A stretch of 64,000 nucleotides of DNA, taken from positions 1,397,501-1,461,500 of the forward strand of contig JACVTC010000018.1 of NCBI GenBank assembly GCA_016946835.1, given 5' to 3'. How positions within the stretch are numbered: position 1 is the stretch's first letter; every line of letters begins with the position of its first letter. This stretch comes from Neocallimastix lanati (nom. inval.) (taxonomy: Eukaryota > Neocallimastigomycota > Neocallimastigomycetes > Neocallimastigales > Neocallimastigaceae). The position numbers and the translations under genes are program-made. The notes below the pieces were generated by a model that was not told the DNA's origin, ran no database searches, and was given only the letters and a program-made list of their open reading frames with translations. Shown here in pieces: positions 22,172-32,796 of this stretch.

Positions 22172-22440
22172 TGTTAGAGACGAAATTGTTACATACATTT
22201 ATTGATATTATTAATTTATATTAACCAATAATTAATCTCTAAGTAAATTAAATAATGTTAACTAAGATATAAAAATATGAAATAAATTTAATGTAAAATA
22301 TCTCTTAGAAAAATATATATATCCTTATAATAAAAATTATTAATAAACATTTTATAATATTACTCATAATATAAAATACTTTGTTATATTGTTTTTATTA
22401 ATACAGTGCTTGTCTTAGATTTATAAATTTGTTTTTCACA
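22172..22440 (+). mobile_element. copia A 5' LTR (269 bp)
   Basis: Begins TGTTAGAGACG and ends TTTTTCACA. It aligns end to end with 8,997-9,264 (reverse) and, from its 33rd base, with 36,797-37,033, from which it differs at several positions; it is therefore older than the chromovirus LTR pair nested inside. Confidence 0.9.
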
Positions 22441-22454
22441 GATTAAGAGTCTCA
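22441..22454 (+). promoter_or_regulatory. copia A primer-binding site
   Basis: GATTAAGAGTCTCA directly follows the LTR, as in copia C, D and E. Complementary to the tRNA-Lys(CUU) anticodon arm. Confidence 0.8.
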
Positions 22455-23686
22455 ATTCTTCAGTTGAGCTATCAATAAAGCTAAGTTGAAATAAATAAAA
22501 CATAAAATCAATTTATCATTAATATCCAAACTAATAAAAATATATTTTTATTATTTTCATAATATTCATTATAGAAACAAAACGTAATAACCAATATCAA
22601 TAGACAAATATTACAGAACAATGGTGAGAATATATATTGTAATAGGCCATAGTTATTTTTAATTTTTTTTAAAAAAAAAAAAAAAAGAAAAAAAAATAAA
22701 ATAAAATAATATAAATATATATACATAATTATATAAATAAAAATAATAAAATAAATAAAATAAAAAATAAAATAAAATTTTTATGTAATTATTAATAAAA
22801 TAATTTATTAATAATTAAAGTTTTTATTTACGTTTTATATCACAAATGAAAAAAGAATAATTAATATTTAAAAAATTAATTAAAATAAAACAATGTCATG
22901 TATAATTGACATTGTTTAAATAAAACAAATGTTAATTGAAGTTTTCCGATTGGAAAATATCGGTTTTTATTCAATTAATATATGATCAATTTTATTAATA
23001 ATTGATCATTAAACTTTTTAGGTTTTTCTCCCAAATCTTTTCCTAAAAAGTTATTCATTAAGATTTGGAACTTTACTATAAATAATTCTTGATTTTCTTT
23101 ATTTTGAAAATCAAGAGTTATTATTATAAGAATATAATTATAATAATAAACAAAATAAAATTTTAATTATTTTAGAAATAACAAAATCCTAATAAAAATT
23201 ATTTTTTAATAAAAAATATTTTAATAAAAATAAAAATTTTATGAAATATTGGCATAATTAAATCTCTTATAATAAACTCCTCTCTCTATTTTGTGTGTTA
23301 AGTATTTTCTTTTATTTTTGTTTTATTCCTCGATTAATATTAATTATTAGTATTAATTGTAGAAAAGGGTTAAATTTAATTAAATTTAAATTTAATTCTT
23401 TACATGAATTCAATATATTGTAATATATTGATTGATTTAATATTAATATATTTTTAAATAAATGATATAAAATTATTTATTATTAACTAAAACTTTGTTT
23501 AATATAATTATTTGAATTAATTTAGCCTAGATTGATTCATAATTATTTAAATAATAGTAATTAGTTAAATAGTTTTAATTGATATATAACTGAACTAGTC
23601 GGAATTCAGTTATCTCAACAATTCGCCACACATACAAAAATAAACAAAAAAATGACTGAAAAATATTTCAAAAATTCGCAGAAGTG
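22455..23686. other. Non-coding stretch holding a dense set of inverted repeats
   Basis: No gene. Between 22,888 and 23,122 at least five perfect or near-perfect inverted repeats follow one another, listed separately. At 22,767-22,840 a 70-bp block matches the reverse complement of 54,715-54,785, next to copia D. Another inverted repeat (AACTGAA/TTCAGTT) lies near 23,589-23,612. Confidence 0.6.
22888..23122. other. tiled hairpins with a possible H-type pseudoknot
   Basis: Inverted repeats in order: 22,888-22,917 (11-bp arms, AAACAATGTCA, 8-nt loop); 22,932-22,978 (TTAATTGAA/TTCAATTAA, with CCGAT/ATCGG inside); 22,982-23,009 (ATGATCAATT/AATTGATCAT); 23,012-23,052 (AACTTTTTAGG/CCTAAAAAGTT); 23,031-23,068 (CCAAATCTT/AAGATTTGG), whose 5' arm is in the loop of the previous stem and whose 3' arm lies after it, giving an H-type pseudoknot; 23,081-23,122 (17-bp arms, one G-U). 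Together they cover nearly every base. A structured RNA or a foldback element are both possible; strand unknown. Confidence 0.6.
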
Positions 23687-23768
23687 GTCAGTTTGTCCGA
23701 GTGGTTAAGGAGTCAGACTTGAAATCTGGTGGGCTCTGCCCGCGCAGGTTCAAACCCTGCAGCTGACG
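23687..23768 (+). tRNA. tRNA-Ser(UGA)
   Basis: Folds into a class II tRNA: acceptor GTCAGTT with AGCTGAC, D arm 'GTCCGAGTGGTTAAGGAG', anticodon loop CTTGAAA (anticodon TGA), long variable arm 'GTGGGCTCTGCCCGC', T arm GCAGG-TTCAAAC-CCTGC, discriminator G. No intron and no encoded CCA. A and B boxes are intact. It lies 10 bp upstream of tRNA-Cys with no T-run in between. Confidence 0.95.
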
Positions 23769-23778
23769 CTTCTAACTG

Positions 23779-23850
23779 GGGGTGTTAGCTCAGCGATAGA
23801 GCAATTGACTGCAGATCAATAGGTCTTCGGTTCAAATCCGGAACGCCCCT
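23779..23850 (+). tRNA. tRNA-Cys(GCA)
   Basis: Clean cloverleaf: acceptor GGGGTGT with ACGCCCC, D arm 'GCTCAGCGATAGAGC', anticodon arm ATTGA-CTGCAGA-TCAAT (anticodon GCA), T arm TTCGG-TTCAAAT-CCGGA, discriminator T (U in the RNA), the base normally found in tRNA-Cys. No intron. Confidence 0.95.
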
Positions 23851-23856
23851 TGAATA

Positions 23857-23870
23857 TTTTCTTATTTTTT
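23857..23870 (+). terminator. RNA polymerase III terminator
   Basis: TTTT at 23,857-23,860 and T6 at 23,865-23,870 follow the tRNA-Cys 3' end. The 10-bp gap between the two tRNA genes has no T-run, so this appears to serve both. Confidence 0.7.
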
Positions 23871-24639
23871 AATTTCAATTATTTTTTATCTTTTATTAAT
23901 AATTCTTCTTCTTTTATTTTATTTTTAATATTTTAATTTTTTTTAAAGATATATATATGTATCCTATATTTTATATTTAATAAAATGAAAAATAAAAAAA
24001 AAAAAAATTTTATTGAGAAAGTAACATTTTTTATTTTTAAGATATATTATAAAAAAAATTTTTTTTAAAATTTATATGCTTTTATAAAGAAGAAATAAAT
24101 TTTTATCAAAGTAAAAGTAAGATTATTTTTTTATTTTTAAAAAATATTATAAAAAAATTTTAAAATCTATATGCTTTTATTAAGAAAAAATATTTTTTTA
24201 TCCAAATAAAATAAGATTTTTTTAAAGAAAGGTAAAATATATTTTTATATAAAATTTTGTATTTTTAATTTTTTGTTTTTTTACAATAATTTTATCGTGT
24301 TTAATAATAATGGTAATTGAAGTAGAATACGCCTTTAAAATTCTAAAATTAATTTATATTAGATATTCAAATATTAAATAAAAAAATATAAACAAAAAAT
24401 ACAAAAAAAAAAAAAAAAAAAAAAAGAGAGGACCAATGATGAAATAATCAAAACAAAAAAATTCAAGATTGATTGTTTTGTTAGAGGATTTTACATAAGA
24501 GAATAAGAATTGAACATTCAGGATAACTTTGAGCCAACATTAAAACATGACTCAATATGAATTTTGAACTTCAGTTGCAAAGTTTAAAGTAACCAGAGCT
24601 CCAGCTTGGAAAGTTTGTCTTTAACTTTATAAATAATAT
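23871..24639. other. Non-coding A/T stretch
   Basis: Contains a near-duplicated block: 'tttttatttttaagatatattataaaaaaa...atgcttttat' near 24,028-24,085 and again at 24,130-24,180 in a similar arrangement. No gene seen. Confidence 0.5.
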
Positions 24640-25145
24640 TTTTTGTATATTCTAAAAGTATAAATGAACATTTAAGTTATATTCGACATGTGTTGGAAGT
24701 ATTTCGCCAACACAAATTACAAAATAATATTGAAAAATGTACCTTTATGCAGACTGAAGGAGAAGTCTTAAGTAATAAGGCATCAGTAGAAGGTTTAAGT
24801 CCTCAGAATACTAAAATTAAGGCTAACTGGTAATGGGAAGCACCAGTTGATATTCATTAATTACACTCCTTTCTTGGAGAAGTAAGATATTATAGAAACT
24901 TTATTGAACTACTTTATATATATTGTTAAGAAAAAATGATAAATATAAATGGAATTTCGAACATCAACAAAGTTTTGATTTTCAAAAAAAAAAAATAATA
25001 AATGCTCCTATTTTAAAATATCCAAGTTTTAATGAAAAGTTTATAATTATAAAGGATGTTTCCTATGAATGTATTGCAGAAGTATTACCGATAGTATTAC
25101 TGACTTGGAAGAAACAGCACTTATATATTATATTACAAAATTGAA
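24640..25145 (+). pseudogene. Ty3/gypsy relic: RT C-terminus and RNase H start
   Basis: Broken plus-strand frames read as the end of a gypsy reverse transcriptase: 'HLSYIRHVLEVFRQHKLQ' and 'IEKCTFMQTEGEVL' (24,670-24,770), 'LHSFLGEVRYYRNFI' (24,865-24,905), then from 24,923 'KWNFEHQQSFDFQKKKII', 'NAPILKYPSF' and 'YECIAEVLP' (RNase H start). Stops and frameshifts separate the pieces. It is not a copy of the chromovirus nearby, whose matching segment is clearly different. No LTR found. Confidence 0.7.
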
Positions 25146-25733
25146 ATCATATATATTAAGAAATCTTAATAAAAATTAAGTTATAATAAATCATTAAACA
25201 TTCTTGACAGATATAATAAAAAAAAATTTACGACAAATTTAAAATATAAATAAAATAAAACTAAACTACATAAATTAATATTAATATTAACAATAATATA
25301 AAACATACAAACAGAAAACCAATAAGAGTAAACATATCCATTAAAAATAAATAAAATTTAAATTAAATTAATAAAGAATAAAAGCAATCAAATACATTTA
25401 TAGTTACAGACAAAGTAATTTCAATATTCACAATAATATATATGTATACAAAACAAAATTTGTCACTATTAATAGTACCCAATGAATTTAAATGTTTTAT
25501 ATTTTTTATTTTTATATACGAATCAAAGGACATACATAATATTAACAAAATTTATTTTTAATATAAACATATATAATTTTAATATATAATTAATAAAATA
25601 ATAAAAATAATATATATAAAATAGAATATCCTAAAACACAAAAATCTCTTCTGATATTAAATAATTTAAAGCAATATTAAAAATTAAATATAAGATATAT
25701 TACTAATTACTTCAATTTTTAATAAAGAATAAA
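25146..25733. other. Possible copia A leader, non-coding
   Basis: A/T-rich sequence up to the gag ATG at 25,734. No LTR or PBS lies here, although an element's 5' end would be expected close to gag as in copia C and D. No other feature seen. Confidence 0.4.
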
Positions 25734-26816
25734 ATGACACCAAGAAGAGTTAATCAAGTAATCAACGTGGAAGCTACTGACAATCCAAGGAAGATAGTGA
25801 ATTTCAATTACTCTGAGAATTTCAACAGAGTAATTGAATTAACAACTGAAAATTATCAGAATGGAAAGGAAACATCCTTTATCTATTGACCATAAATGAT
25901 CTAGTACTTTACGCCACTAAAGAAAAAATTAAGAAATTAAGAAAGAAAGATATCAAAGAGGAACATATTAGACTACACGGAAGACCAATTTGACAACACA
26001 TTGGTATATGCTAAAAATACTAATGAAAATGACATTAACAACGATATTACGGCAAAATGGATGATACTTAACACCTTAGGAGAAAAGATTCAAGAAATAG
26101 TAAAGGGAAATGGAAAAACAGCTCATCAAGTTTGGAAACTCTTAGAAAAGTCATTTACTAAATCAAAGGAATCTAGAAAGTTAGAACTAAAGAAAAAGCT
26201 AAACGAGTTAAAGTTCGAAGAAGAACAACATATAAATATATTTATGGCAGATCTTCAAAACACTATTGAAGAATTAGAAAAAATAGATGAAGATCTAAGC
26301 ACCAGCACAAAAGTCGGTATTTTGAATAGGGCACTACGGGAAAACCTTCGCTTCATCATTGTATTTCAATACAATAGTGATTGGGAAAAATGTACCGATT
26401 ATGTAAAAGATGTAATATCACAAATCTTGTTATTCAATCTAACAGAATCAAACTACATTAAAGAAAACAATAATAAAAACATTTTTTCAGCTGAGAGTAC
26501 ATACAAAAAGAATCAAGAAAAATCAAAACGATATATCAAAAGTATCAATAAAAATACAAAACGACCGAATATTAAATGCAACTACTGTGGTAAAAGAGGG
26601 CATTTCTTTTACAATTGCTTTAAAAGAAAAAGAAACCAATTAAGAAGAAGAAGCAATACAAATTTTAAAAAAAAAAACAATTATAATAAATCAAATATAA
26701 AAAACAAAAAGGTTATAGATAACATACAAAGAAACAACAATAACGATATATATGCAGAGTGTTTTTCTCAAGATTACAACACAAATGAATCAAATACTAT
26801 AGACTTAATAGATAAT
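25734..26816 (+). pseudogene. copia A gag, interrupted by frameshift and by the chromovirus
   Basis: Starts 'MTPRRVNQVINVEATDNP' at 25,734. Near 25,860 one base appears lost before 'WKGNILYLL', shifting the frame; the open part 26,001-26,816 carries the capsid-like region ('HQVWKLLEKSFTKSKESRK', 'FEEEQHINIFMADLQNTIEE') and a CCHC zinc knuckle 'CNYCGKRGHFFYNC' (about 26,577-26,620). The last codons of that frame, up to 26,864, are chromovirus LTR sequence. The copia frame really resumes at 33,412 after the ATAAT duplication. In the family Gag forms the virus-like particle and the knuckle binds RNA. Confidence 0.85.
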
Positions 26817-27431
26817 TGTAACGAATATTGGAATATCCGTGTTTTAAAGAGTGTAACACAATAGGTAAGCACTTTTTGATTAATAAGTAATTTGGTTTTT
26901 TTAAAATATAGTTTTATTAATTAAGAAATTTAAAAATATTAATTATAAAGATTAATTATTGTAATATTTCGAATTACTTATTAATTAATTCAATAATTAA
27001 TAAAAACACAATTTTTAGAATATTATTTTTTTTTTTTTGGCTTCGAAATTCACTCCTATTTATAGTTTTTCAAAATTTAAATCCATAAAAATTTAAAACC
27101 ATAAAATCATTAAAAAGTTTCATAAAAATTGATTATTTTCGGTTAAAAAGAATCTAAAAGAAATAATGATAAAAGATAAATTAAAATAGAATTTCTATCT
27201 GATTTGTTTCTATTAATTTCTAAGAATTTCTTTTGTTAATTTTTTACAGAAATTTATACAGAAACAAATACAGAAACAAATACAGAAATGAAGTATAAAA
27301 ATTCTTTAAAATTTAAATGATATAAAATTTTAGTAAAGGTGTGAGTCGAACCCTAGTGGTTCAGGCTGAGGTCATAGTGACTAACCACTATGCCAGCATT
27401 CTAATTTCTAAATTTTTTAAGATTCGTTACA
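26817..27431 (-). mobile_element. chromovirus 3' LTR (615 bp)
   Basis: Ends TGTAACGAAT and ATTCGTTACA form the terminal inverted repeat. Compared with 32,797-33,411 the visible differences are ggcTTcg/ggcTGcg, caggCTgag/caggCCgag and one A/T change near the end. Confidence 0.93.
27338..27397 (-). ncRNA. tRNA-like segment inside the chromovirus LTR
   Basis: On the minus strand it reads like a tRNA: 'GCTGGCATAGTGGTTAGTCA' (acceptor-like start and A box as in tRNA-Glu/Asp types) followed by a B box 'GGGTTCGACTC', 10 of 11 positions of GGTTCGANTCC. Anticodon and T stems do not fold well and the 3' acceptor is absent, so it is not a tRNA gene. The same segment is at 33,318-33,377 in the 5' LTR. 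May be a captured tRNA piece, a Pol III promoter, or a priming structure. Confidence 0.45.
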
Positions 27432-27445
27432 TGGTCCTCCTCTAG
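27432..27445 (-). promoter_or_regulatory. chromovirus polypurine tract
   Basis: On the minus strand 'CTAGAGGAGGACCA' directly precedes the 3' LTR start TGTAACG. Purine-rich, and in the position expected for plus-strand priming. Confidence 0.7.
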
Positions 27446-27748
27446 GATTCGGATGCCAGACGAATCTTTTGCTTTAAATCTAAACTATTTCTAATTCTAA
27501 CTTTTATAATAATAAACTATAACTAAAATACTTATAGGAGTGATAATTTAATTAATACATTGAATAATAAAAATTACATGAATTTTAAGTTTTAAAAATA
27601 AAGTATAAAAATAAAACTATCTAGAATAAATGTTTTTGAATAATTTAAAATAATTTTTTTTTTTTTTTTTTTTTAAAATAATCATAAGTTAGAATGATTA
27701 ATAGTACTTTGATGAAATAAAATTTATTTTTGATTAAATGATTTATAT

Positions 27749-28192
<444 letters not shown>

Positions 28193-31100
28193 TTATTCTT
28201 GTTTCTTAGAGGCGGTTTCCAAATTCTTTTTTAATTCCTTAGAGAGATCAGATAAATTTACTACAAAGTCTTCAGCTCTTGGTACATCGATGTTACTTGG
28301 TATTTCTGGTGAATGCCTAGGATTGAATCCATAATTTGCATAGAAAGGTGAGTAATTAGACGATTCCTGGATTGCATTGTTGTAACTGAATTCGGCCAGA
28401 TAAAGATAGTTACTCCAATTAGATCCTTTGTAGTTAGCAAAACATCTTAAATATTGTTCAATAACGGAGTTCACCCTCTCCGTCAAACCGTTAGTTTGGT
28501 GATGGGATGGAGAAGAGAACTTCAACTTAATGTCGAGGGCATCGCAAACAGCAGTCCAAAATTTAGAGGTAAATTGGGTTCCTCTATCGGATAGAATTTC
28601 ATTTGGTAAGCCGTGGAGTCGAAAGACGGTTTTCATAAAAGCAGAAGCAGTGTCAGGGGCGGAAGGAACGTTTTCAAAAGGAATAAAATTACACATTTTA
28701 GAGAAGCGGTCGACAATGACAAAGATACAAGTAAAACCAGAAGATTCAGGGAGATCGGTAATAAAATCCATAGCAATAGAGATCCAAGGGCGATTAGGAA
28801 TTTCAAGCGGTTGTAAGTATCCATAAGGATTGTGTCTTGAGTCCTTAGAACGGCAGCAAGTTTCGCAGGAGCGAATATAGTCTTTAGCATCAGAGTTAAG
28901 CGAGGGCCACCAAAAGTCGCGATTTAAAAGATTAATTGTTTTTCGAATTCCGAAGTGACCAGCGGAGGGAGAGTCATGGCAGATCTTAAAAGCGTGTGAG
29001 CGGCAGTTAGGCGGAATATAAAGTTTGTTGTCAAAGAGAAGGTAACCGTTACTAAGTGAGAATTTATCGATTTTAGGATGTGGGATTGGGAGCTTGTTAT
29101 TTCCAAGGTAGTCACAAACGTTATGATAAAATGAATCGTTTTTACATTCGGAAAGGATTTCTTCAGTGAAAGGTACAGCGGAAGTTGGGAAAGCAGCAAA
29201 GTTTTCAGGACGGAGCACTGAGAAGGGGATTTCATTAGAATTTTGTTCAGAAGCAGCATAATCAGGTCTTCTTGAGAGCGCATCGGGTTTTCCATTGATT
29301 GAGCCAGAGCGATAGACAATTTTGAAGTTAAACTCGGATAAGAATAGAGACCAACGAATAAGCCTTTGTGTCATCTTTTCAGGTTTTTTCTGATAGAGAA
29401 GGTTGCGATGATCAGAATAAATTGTAAACGGTGTAGGTGTTCCTTTCAGAAGATGTCGCCAGTTTTCCAATGCAGAGATGATTGCTAAGAGCTCCTTATC
29501 GTAAATCGTGTAGTTTCTTTCTGGTGAAGTAAGAGATCTTGAATAAAAGGCAATGGGATGAATTTTATTATCTTTTGAAGAAGTTTGGGAGAGAACAGCA
29601 CCTATAGCAAAATTACTGCTATCGGTTTCGACCATGAATGGGAGATTTCGGTCAGGATAAGCGAGAACGGGAGCAGAAGTAAATTTGGATTTGATTGTAT
29701 TAAAAGATTCTTCAGCTTCTTCGGACCAGAGAAATTCGGAGTCTTTCCTTAAGAGAGCATTGAGGGGATGAGCTAGTTTTGCGAAATTGGGTATGAAGCG
29801 TCTATAGTAATTGGCTAAACCTAGAAACGATTGAATGTCTTTAACACATGTTGGAGTAGGCCATTCGAGTATAGAAGAGATCTTTTTTGGGTCCATAAAT
29901 ATACCATTGGAGGAGATTCTATGACCAAGGAAATCGATAAATGGAACGCAGAATTCGCATTTTTCGAGCTTTGCGTATAATCCTGCTTTACGGAGTCTAG
30001 TGAGAATTTCAGCGAGATGTATCCAATGAGAATCCAAATCAGGAGAAAAGATAATTATATCATCAATGTAGCTGAAGGCGAATTTTCCAAGACAGTCTTC
30101 AAGAACGTCATTTATGAAATGTTGGAATACTGCTGGTGCATTTTTCAAGCCGAAAGGCATCACGCGGTATTCGTAGTGGCCATACTTACACGTAAACGCA
30201 GTTTTATACTCGTCTCCTTCCTTTATTCGAACTAAATTGTATGCTGAGCGGAGATCGAGTTTTGAAAATATTTTTCCTTTACTCAAGTGTTCTAACATAT
30301 CGTTTATAAGTGGTAGAGGATACGAGTCCCGAATAGTGATGTCGTTAAGTTTGCGGTAGTCTACACACATACGAAGTTCACCGCTTTTCTTAGGTACGAA
30401 AAGTACAGGGGCACCTGCTGGTGACTTTGATTTACGTATGAATCCTTTAGCGAGATTTTCATCAATATATTCCTTAAGAGCAATGGATTCTTGTTCAGTG
30501 AGTGGGTAGATTGGGCCATAAAACAGTTTTGCATCGGGTTTTAGTTTTATCTCACAATCATATTGACGATGAGGTGGTAGTTTGTTGGCAGATTTTTCAT
30601 CGAAGACATCAATAAATTGCAAAAGCTTTTCAGGAAGATTGTTCGTTTCAGGTTGATTAATTGATTCTAAGGTTTCATCATCAAGTTGGGGTTCTTTTTC
30701 TGTAACGTGAGCAGTGAAAGTCATAGGAATAACCAGGCAATTATTAGTGCAATAACTTGATTTAAAGCAAAGTTTCTTTTCAGAGAAATTTATCATTGGA
30801 TTATGGGTACAGAGCCATTCAGAGCCAAGTATGCAGCAGTAAGAGGGTAAATCGATGATGTAGAATTCAGCTAAGCATTTGTGATTATCATAAGTGAGGG
30901 AGAGTGGCATGGTTTTGCCTAATATAGTTTGATTTCCACCTATACCGGAGACTTGTGGGACAACATTTTGTTTTTCGAAGGGAATATTATTTTCTTTTGC
31001 GAAGTAGATATCCATAAGATTTAATTGTGATCCGGAGTCAATTAAAATTTTGGTTTTAACAGAAGCGTTTGAGGTACTTATATTGAATTCAAAGGTTGCA

Positions 31101-31944
31101 GTTTTAACATTGGGATTATCAGAGAGTCTTGGTCTTGGTTTGGTTGTTTCTGGATTTGTTACGTAAGTAGTATTACTGCTTGTACTGTTATTATTGTTTC
31201 TTTTTCTGTTTTTGATGGGGCAATTATCAAGTTGGTGGTCAGTAGATCCACAATAGAGGCAGAGGTTTTCCTTTCTTCTTCTTTCTTTCTCTTCTTTTGA
31301 AAGAGGTCCATGGGTATTATTAGGTTTGGATTGAAAAGGTTTTTTACCAGCGTTTCTTTTAAAATTGTTTCTAGTATTACTATTATTGTTGTTTTGTCGG
31401 TTGGTTAAGTTATTAAAGTTTCGATGGTTTGATATGCGGCTATCGATTCTGGAAGCAATTGTTTGCATTGCGAATAATGAACGGGGTCCTGGAAACATTT
31501 CGAGTATTCTGGTAGCTATTTGGTCTTGTAATCCATCCAAGAAAGCATCCATCTTGGCTTCTTCGTTCCAAGATGAATCATCAGCATATCGGTTGAATTC
31601 CATGATGTAATGTTGAATATCACCGATTCTTTTTTGCTTTATTGTTCTTAACCTATGGTTTGCCACGAAAGTTGCGTCATTATTCCCAAAAACCGATTTC
31701 ATTCGTTCGATGAATTCTTCGTAATTACCTAGGCATGGATCCATGTTTTCAATTAACGTTGCTGCCCAGTTCATAGCGGTTCCATATAGTCTTGAAATAA
31801 TGTATACCACTTTTGATTCATCATCAACGAATCTATCTGGATAGATCATAAAAAGAAGTTCAATTTTAGCGAGGAATCCTTTAAAATACCTTCTATCGCC
31901 GGCGAATCCATCCTTGAGTGTTGCATTACTATTGTTTACTTCTT

Positions 31945-31948
<4 letters not shown>
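28193..31948 (-). CDS. chromovirus Gag-Pol polyprotein (1251 aa)
   Basis: Start ATG at 31,948 after a T-rich leader. Order: capsid-type Gag (about residues 10-175), CCHC zinc knuckle 'CLYCGSTDHQLDNC' (about 229-243), aspartic protease 'LIDSGSQLNLMD' (about 300-311), reverse transcriptase with 'VDYRKLNDITIRDSYPLP' and active site 'FSYIDDIIIF' (about 625), RNase H 'VETDSSNFAIGAVLSQ' (about 773) and 'SDHRNL', integrase zinc finger 'HDSPSAGHFGIRKT' with 'CETCC', and catalytic core with Asp in 'MDF', Asp in 'LSDRGTQF' and Glu in 'LTERVN', Asp and Glu separated by exactly 35 residues. All catalytic residues are present. Single-frame Gag-Pol is common in fungal chromoviruses. The stop at 28,193 falls just after the integrase core, before the GPY/F and chromodomain. 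Confidence 0.95.
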
Positions 31949-31988
<40 letters not shown>

Positions 31989-32560
31989 CTAATTATTGAT
32001 TACTAATTATTAATTATTAATTATTAATTATTATTAATTATTAAATATTGATTATTACTAATTATTATTAATTATTATTATTAATTATTACTAATTATTG
32101 AATATTGATTATTACTATTAATTATTACTAATTATTGAATATTGATTATTACTATTAATTATTACTAATTATTGAATATTGATTATTATTATTATTAATT
32201 ATTAATTATTAATTATTACTAATTATTGATTATTAATTATTATTATTAATTATTAAATATTAATTATTAAATATTAATTATTACTAATTTTTTTTTTTTT
32301 TTTTTTTTTTTTTATAGTTATTATAATCATTAATTTTGATTGAATAATAAATATACAATATAATTAATTATTAGAAGAAGTAAATATTTAATTTCAATAT
32401 AAATAATTTTAATTTCAAGGATGGTTATATGGATTATTGAAAATATTAATAATTTTAATATATAGTAAAATTCAAGGGTTCCGATTGAATTTATAAATTC
32501 ATGCATGAATTTTGGTAGAAAAATTTATAGTCTTGGTAAGTGGTTTCAAAAATAGTAGAA
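31949..32560 (-). other. chromovirus 5' leader, low complexity
   Basis: Between the gag ATG and the 40-bp repeats lie T34-like homopolymer (31,950-31,984), a TAATTATTA-type simple repeat (31,985-32,285) and another T-run (32,288-32,313). No gene. Unusually long and simple for a leader, so replication slippage is likely. Confidence 0.65.
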
Positions 32561-32760
32561 AATGGGATTCCTTAACGGGGTTCCAAAAAGAGTAATAGAG
32601 AATGGGATTGCTTAACGGGGTTCCAAAAAGAGTAGTAGAGAATGGGATTCCTTAACTGGGTTCCAAAAAAGAATAGTAGTAAATGGGATTCCTTAACGGT
32701 GTTCCAAAAATAGTAATAGAAAATGGGATTCCTTAACGGGGTTCCAAAAAGAGTAAAAGT
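32561..32760 (-). repeat. five tandem 40-41 bp repeats in the chromovirus leader
   Basis: Units start 'AATGGGATTCCTTAACGGGG' at 32,561, 32,601, 32,641, 32,682 and 32,722 and each contains 'TTCCAAAAAGAGTA' or a close variant. They lie just inside the 5' LTR, before gag. GC is higher than the flanks. Possible roles are packaging or translation signals, or plain tandem expansion. Confidence 0.9.
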
Positions 32761-32796
32761 GCAAAGGTATTGTGCTTAGTTTAGTGGTGTTTTTAT

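Noticed and set aside
24923-25144. 73-codon frame as a stand-alone gene
   Set aside because: It is the RNase H start of a Ty3 relic whose RT portion can be read, with stops, just upstream.
26817-26864. C-terminal residues of the copia A gag frame beyond 26,816
   Set aside because: They are encoded by chromovirus LTR sequence; the identical sequence is at 32,797. The true gag-pol resumes at 33,412.
27432-27451. 'TGGTCCTCCTCTAGG' after the left chromovirus LTR looks like a plus-strand primer-binding site
   Set aside because: The coding order and domains are on the minus strand, so this is the 3' side of the element; on that strand the sequence is the purine-rich tract before the 3' LTR.
32561-32760. 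Possible CRISPR array (40-bp direct repeats)
   Set aside because: Repeats are contiguous without unique spacers, and lie in a eukaryotic retrotransposon leader.
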